From positions 1 through 35,118 of the forward strand of contig VBMN01000059.1 in NCBI GenBank assembly GCA_005878385.1: a DNA stretch of 35,118 nt. The letters run 5' to 3'. The notes under the pieces were generated by a model that saw only the letters and a list, made by a program, of their open reading frames with translations, was not told where the DNA came from and ran no database searches. Position 1 is the first letter of the stretch. Each line of letters starts with the position of its first letter. Of the stretch, positions 31,368-35,118 are shown one piece after another. This DNA is from Methanobacteriota archaeon (GTDB lineage Archaea; Thermoplasmatota; Thermoplasmata; RBG-16-68-12). Position numbers and translations under genes: made by a program.

Positions 31368-31391
31368 GCCCGGCCCTTATCCGGGCCGGGC
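31368..31391 (-). promoter_or_regulatory. Perfect inverted repeat in the ferredoxin leader
   Basis: Arms GCCCGGCCC (31368-31376) and GGGCCGGGC (31383-31391) with a 6-base loop. It lies about 22-46 bases upstream of the ferredoxin ATG, between the TATA-like GTATAC (about 31399-31404) and the Shine-Dalgarno. It could be an operator over the transcription start or an RNA hairpin. Confidence 0.6.
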
Positions 31392-31527
31392 ATTGGCTTG
31401 TATACCCCTCCCCTTTTTGACCTTTCCGGTTTAGTTTCGCGTTCCTTATGGAGGGCGCGGCCCAATTGCCATTTCCGAGTCCGTCGAGCACGAAACCTAT
31501 TTCGGTGGAAGGTGTGGTCACCGGCCG

Positions 31528-32709
31528 GTGAACAGGCGTCGGGGCGCGCGGACGCGCGCCGTCCACGGTCCGCGTCGGAGGGAGCCCGGCCCCATCGTCA
31601 CCCCGATCTACGCGAGCTCCACATGGGCCCTGGCTTCGGCCCGACAAGGCGCGGACTTCGCGGTCGCCACGGCGCCACCCGAATACTACACCCGATGGGG
31701 CAATCCGACCTTAAGAGAACTCGAGGACGCCCTCGCGGATTTCGAAGGGGGCGCCCGCGCCCTCGCGACCGGTTCCGGTATGGGCGCGATCGCGTCGGCC
31801 ATCCTTTCCTGCGTCGATGGTGGCGATCACGTCGTGGCGGGCGCGAGCCTCTATGCCGCGACGACAGAGATCTTCACCCGATTGCTGCCTCGGTTCGGCG
31901 TGGAGACGACTTTCGTCGATCCACGCCGGCCCGGGGCGTGGAAGGCCGCGGTTCGACCGAGCACCCGGTTGGTGTACATCGAAACGCCCGCGAATCCGAC
32001 GATGATGATCACGGACATCCAAGAGGCCGTCGCCGCCGCGAAGTCCGTTCGGGCGACGACCTTGGCCGACAACACGTTCGCTTCGCCGGTGAACCAGAGG
32101 CCGATTGAGCATGGCGTGGACGGCGTGATGCACAGCGCGACCAAGTATCTCGGGGGCCACAGCGACGTGGTCGCGGGTGCGGTCATCACGGCGAAACAGG
32201 CCCTGTTCGACCGAATTTGGTTCGTGTACAAGATGCTCGGGCCCACGCTCGGGCCATTTGAAGCGTTCCTCGTTCGGCGGGGGCTGAAGACGCTTCCGCT
32301 TCGGATGGCGGCCCAAACGGCAACAGCCCAGTCACTCGCCGAATTCCTCGAGAGCAAGCGGGGCGTGCGTGTCGTCCACTACCCCGGGCTGAAATCGTTT
32401 CCGCAACACGCCCTCGCCCGGAAACAGATGTCGGGCTACGGGGCAATGCTCAGCTTTGAGCTGAAGGGTGGGTACCGGGCGGGGAAACGGTTTGTCGAAT
32501 CCGTGGACGTCGCGACCCTCGCCGTGAGCCTCGGCGGCGCGGAGACGCTCGTCCAGCATCCTGCGTCGATGACACACGGTCCCCTCACCGACGAGGAACG
32601 CCGGGTCAGCGGGATCACGGACGGCCTCGTCCGCGTGAGTGTGGGCCTCGAGGATTCGGACGATCTGATCGAGGATTTCGATCGGGCGATTCGATCGGTA
32701 TCGCGATAG
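31528..32709 (+). CDS. Cystathionine gamma-synthase/lyase family PLP enzyme
   Basis: 393-residue Cys/Met-metabolism PLP enzyme (MetB/MetC/methionine gamma-lyase group) in transsulfuration or sulfur amino acid breakdown. Features are PIVTPIYASST near the N-terminus, YTRWGNPTLRELE (54-66), the cofactor loop GSGMGAI (82-88), ETPANPTM, Asp181 and the PLP-binding Lys206 in MHSATKYLGGHSDVVAG, then SLGGAETLVQHPASMTH late. Members share these motifs, so gamma-synthase, gamma-lyase, beta-lyase and methionine gamma-lyase cannot be separated confidently. The start is GTG 31528, preceded by a TATA-like CCTATTTCG (about 31491-31499). Confidence 0.9.
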   Translation: MNRRRGARTRAVHGPRRREPGPIVTPIYASSTWALASARQGADFAVATAPPEYYTRWGNPTLRELEDALADFEGGARALATGSGMGAIASAILSCVDGGDHVVAGASLYAATTEIFTRLLPRFGVETTFVDPRRPGAWKAAVRPSTRLVYIETPANPTMMITDIQEAVAAAKSVRATTLADNTFASPVNQRPIEHGVDGVMHSATKYLGGHSDVVAGAVITAKQALFDRIWFVYKMLGPTLGPFEAFLVRRGLKTLPLRMAAQTATAQSLAEFLESKRGVRVVHYPGLKSFPQHALARKQMSGYGAMLSFELKGGYRAGKRFVESVDVATLAVSLGGAETLVQHPASMTHGPLTDEERRVSGITDGLVRVSVGLEDSDDLIEDFDRAIRSVSR

Positions 32710-32750
32710 TCCTACGACCGCTGCCGCGAGCATCGCTCGGACGCTCGTGA

Positions 32751-35118
32751 TCACAGACTGACGCCGAGTTGCTGCGCAAGCGCCCGGAGTTCCTCTTCCT
32801 TTTGCCGAAGTTTCTGCTCCCGGTCGAGGAGGTCCATCGCCTTCTTCTGGATGATCTTCACCCGGTTCTCGACATCTTTCTTCCAATCTTCCATCGCGGC
32901 GGTCGAGGGACCAGCACCCTTCTCGAAGTCGGCGAGCTTCGCCTTCAGCCGGTCGATTTCGGCTTGGAGCTTCGCGGTCTTCATGTCGGACTCACTCTGG
33001 TCCGCGTCAATCGCCCGTTCCTTCCCTTCGAGAATCTCGGCCCGTGCGTCGAGGGACTTCTCGTTGTGTTCGATTCCGATTTCTCGTTCCCGGAGCTTCT
33101 CCTCCCGGTCAAGCACATCGAGTGCCTTCTTTTGGAGGAACCGCAGATTTTTCGAGACCTCGGCCTGCATCGCATCGGCTTGGATGCGAAGCTTTTCCGC
33201 CTCACTTCGCGCCGTGCCGGTGCTCTTGAGATCTTCCTCGATCCGGCCGCGCTGGTTCTCCATCTCTTGCCGCGCCTTCTCGAGACTCCGCAGGCCTTCC
33301 GACAGCTGGGCGTCTCGGGTGGTGACAGACGCCTCTCGCTCCGCGAGGTCCGACTCGAGTGCCTTGGTGGCGTCGGTTCGCACTCGGATGTCCCGGTCTT
33401 TCTTCGCGAGATCCTCCATGAGATTATCGGCTCGTTGCAGTTCGGTCGCTAGGGTCTGCTCCCGTGTCGCGACGTCGGCGAGCTTCGCCTCGAACACCGA
33501 GGTTCGTGACTCCAGGTCCTTCTGACGCATCGCCAACTGGTCTGACAAGCTCGCGATCCGCGAGGACTCCTGCTCGATCGTCGCCTTCCGGGTTCGCAGA
33601 TCCGCCGAAGCCGTTGCGGCCTCTTTCTCGGCTGTGCTGGTCTTTGTCTGGCGGACCTCAAGGTCTCGGGTGGCTGCTTTGATCTCTGTTTCCTTTGCCG
33701 CGAGTTCGCGGGATCTCTCCTGGAGCTGGGTGAGCTGGCCCTGCGCGGCGCGTTCCGCCTTGTCGGCCTCCAATCGGCGCTTCTCCAACGCCGCCTGCTG
33801 AGCCACGAGTTCGGCCGTCTGGCGTTTCGCGGTCTTCTCCGCTTCCTCCGCAACCAACGTGCGCCGCTGGGACTCCGCGGCCAGTCGCTCCACCTGCTGT
33901 GCTTGGACCGCCGCCGCGTCGCGCGTTGCCTCGAGTTGCTGGAGTTCTTCTGACCGCCTGGCGGACCAGACGGAACGCTCCGATTCGAACGACTGCCGAG
34001 CCCGCAGGAGTTCATCTTCCTTCGTCTTGAGTTCAGCTAGACGGCCCTCGGACCTGCGCCAAGACGCCTCCGCCTCCGCCGCTTTCGCGGCGTGCGCCTT
34101 CGCTTGGGCCTCCAGCTTCGAACGTTCGAGTTCGAGTTGGGTCGTTGTGGCGCGCAAGGTGCGTTCGCGGCCCTCAATCTCTTCCGCGCGTTTCGCCAGG
34201 TCCGCGGCCTGGGACTCTGTCGTCGCGTTCAGTTGGGCCTGCTGCGATCGGAGATTCGTCTGTTGAGACTCCCATTGCTTGCGTTTCTCCGTCTCCTCGG
34301 AGTGGAACTTTTTCGCGGTATGATCGAATTGGGAATCCCTTGCATTCAGGTCTTGTTCGCGCCGAACGAGGGCCATTGCTTGGGCGGACAGTTCGGTGAG
34401 CCGGGCCTCCGCCTGGTTTTCCTTCGATTCAAGTTCCCGGGTTCGGGCCTCCAGGTCCTCGGCTTCCGCCCGGACGTCGGCTTCCTGGGCAGCGACGGCC
34501 TTTTCTCGAATCGCCATCTCCTTTGCCTTCGCCCCCAACGTGTCTTGGAGCGAGGCAGCGTCGCGCTCGATTCGGTCCCGTTCCGCCCGGAGCTCAGACT
34601 CTTTGATCGCGAGGGACTGGCCGATCGCTTCGGCCTCCGTCCGGACCCGTGCGGATTCGGACTCATACCGGTCCTTGAGTTGTGCGAGTTCGAGTTGATG
34701 GGCTTCGAGCTGCTTCCCGGTCTCCTGGACAGCTGCGCGTTCCTGCTCCAGCCGGTTCTCGTTCGATCGAAGGGTTTCCTCCGTCGCGACGATCCGGCTA
34801 TCCCGCTCGGAGAGGTCGCGTGCCTTGGCCTCCAGGTCCTGCGCATTCTTCTGAAGGTCGGTGTCCATCTGGTGGATCCGCTGGGTTTGGGTCACCCGAT
34901 CCTTCTCCAGCTCCGTCCGCCGCGCACCAATCTCGGCTTCGAGGGCGTTCAAGGCGTCCGTCCGCTTCGCGAGTTCCGTGGCGTGGCGTGCGATTTCTTC
35001 CCGCAAGCCGCGCTCTCTCGAATCGATTTCGAGGGCTCGCTGCTCGACGTCGCCCTTCAGGTGCTCCGTTTCCTCCTTCAACACCGAGGCGGATCGGGAG
35101 GCCTCTTGGGCGGCCTTC
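32751..35118 (-). CDS. Very long coiled-coil protein (5' end beyond the window)
   Basis: Partial: the frame continues without a stop past the window edge, giving more than 785 residues. It is almost wholly alpha-helical coiled coil of Glu/Ala/Arg/Lys/Gln-rich heptads. There is no cysteine and only one proline in the visible part, in a short break (EKGAGPSTAAMEDW) about 60 residues from the C-terminus. Two short modules near the end look duplicated: LQKKALDVLDREEKLRERE and IQKKAMDLLDREQKLRQKE. There is no transmembrane segment in the visible part. The C-terminal ALAQQLGVSL is the stop side at 32751. Such proteins in archaea can be scaffolds or SMC-like, but no hinge or ATPase motif is seen here, so the family is unassigned. 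Confidence 0.85.
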   Translation of the reverse strand, partial: KAAQEASRSASVLKEETEHLKGDVEQRALEIDSRERGLREEIARHATELAKRTDALNALEAEIGARRTELEKDRVTQTQRIHQMDTDLQKNAQDLEAKARDLSERDSRIVATEETLRSNENRLEQERAAVQETGKQLEAHQLELAQLKDRYESESARVRTEAEAIGQSLAIKESELRAERDRIERDAASLQDTLGAKAKEMAIREKAVAAQEADVRAEAEDLEARTRELESKENQAEARLTELSAQAMALVRREQDLNARDSQFDHTAKKFHSEETEKRKQWESQQTNLRSQQAQLNATTESQAADLAKRAEEIEGRERTLRATTTQLELERSKLEAQAKAHAAKAAEAEASWRRSEGRLAELKTKEDELLRARQSFESERSVWSARRSEELQQLEATRDAAAVQAQQVERLAAESQRRTLVAEEAEKTAKRQTAELVAQQAALEKRRLEADKAERAAQGQLTQLQERSRELAAKETEIKAATRDLEVRQTKTSTAEKEAATASADLRTRKATIEQESSRIASLSDQLAMRQKDLESRTSVFEAKLADVATREQTLATELQRADNLMEDLAKKDRDIRVRTDATKALESDLAEREASVTTRDAQLSEGLRSLEKARQEMENQRGRIEEDLKSTGTARSEAEKLRIQADAMQAEVSKNLRFLQKKALDVLDREEKLREREIGIEHNEKSLDARAEILEGKERAIDADQSESDMKTAKLQAEIDRLKAKLADFEKGAGPSTAAMEDWKKDVENRVKIIQKKAMDLLDREQKLRQKEEELRALAQQLGVSL

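Noticed and set aside
1-35118. CRISPR arrays, tRNA genes, insertion sequences or a defence island
   Set aside because: No regularly spaced repeats, cloverleaf-like segments, transposase motifs or known defence genes were recognised by reading; a tRNAscan-SE and CRISPR search would settle it.

Overview
This 35 kb window is chromosomal DNA from a GC-rich archaeon, most likely an uncultured member of the Thermoplasmata (Thermoplasmatota). The archaeal markers are GatD and GatE, which together form the archaea-only Glu-tRNA(Gln) amidotransferase, an archaeal RPA with its RPA-associated partner, KaiC/RadA-type ATPases, and a zinc-containing 7Fe ferredoxin of the Thermoplasma/Sulfolobus type. TATA-like boxes 23-35 bp ahead of many start codons suggest mostly leaderless or short-leader transcripts. 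The class-level assignment is inference; archaeal identity is well supported. No rRNA, tRNA, CRISPR array, insertion sequence or integrase was seen, so this is an ordinary genomic segment with some accessory genes.

Layout. 1-5.0 kb (minus strand): succinyl-CoA synthetase (sucC-sucD), branched-chain aminotransferase, SAICAR synthetase, and an unusual HAD / DJ-1-PfpI fusion. 5.1-6.7 kb: two adjacent KaiC-family genes, one with intact ATPase motifs and one degenerate. 7-13.5 kb: a small membrane zinc-ribbon protein, the RPA-associated protein/RPA operon, a GNAT acetyltransferase, an SDR protein, a membrane-anchored double RanBP2-type zinc finger protein, an unknown conserved-looking protein and an M55 D-aminopeptidase. 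13.6-18.6 kb: a possible 17-residue lysine-rich microprotein, gatE, three small unknown genes, gatD and a DUF504 protein. 18.6-20 kb: a tandem pair of paralogous membrane proteins with a shared upstream sequence element. 20-22.5 kb: a large secreted, membrane-anchored GH27 alpha-galactosidase. 22.5-29.9 kb: AlaX editing protein, acyl-CoA dehydrogenase, tandem-GNAT protein, radical SAM protein, peroxiredoxin, threonine-synthase-like enzyme and a LarE-like sulfur transferase. 30-35 kb: FTR1 iron permease, zinc ferredoxin, a cystathionine gamma-synthase/lyase family enzyme and the C-terminal part of a very long coiled-coil protein cut by the window end.

Together the genes suggest a heterotroph that oxidises acyl-CoA or amino-acid carbon skeletons (acyl-CoA dehydrogenase, aminotransferase, SucCD, ferredoxin), hydrolyses external galactosides and peptides, takes up iron and handles peroxide. 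Genes are densely packed, with several overlapping stops, and several divergent pairs appear to share one TATA-like element. The points most worth following up are the HAD/DJ-1 chimera, the paralogous membrane pair with its conserved upstream box, the RanBP2-type fingers, the proline-poor giant coiled coil, and two genes (purC and the radical SAM gene) whose likely N-termini have no canonical start codon.
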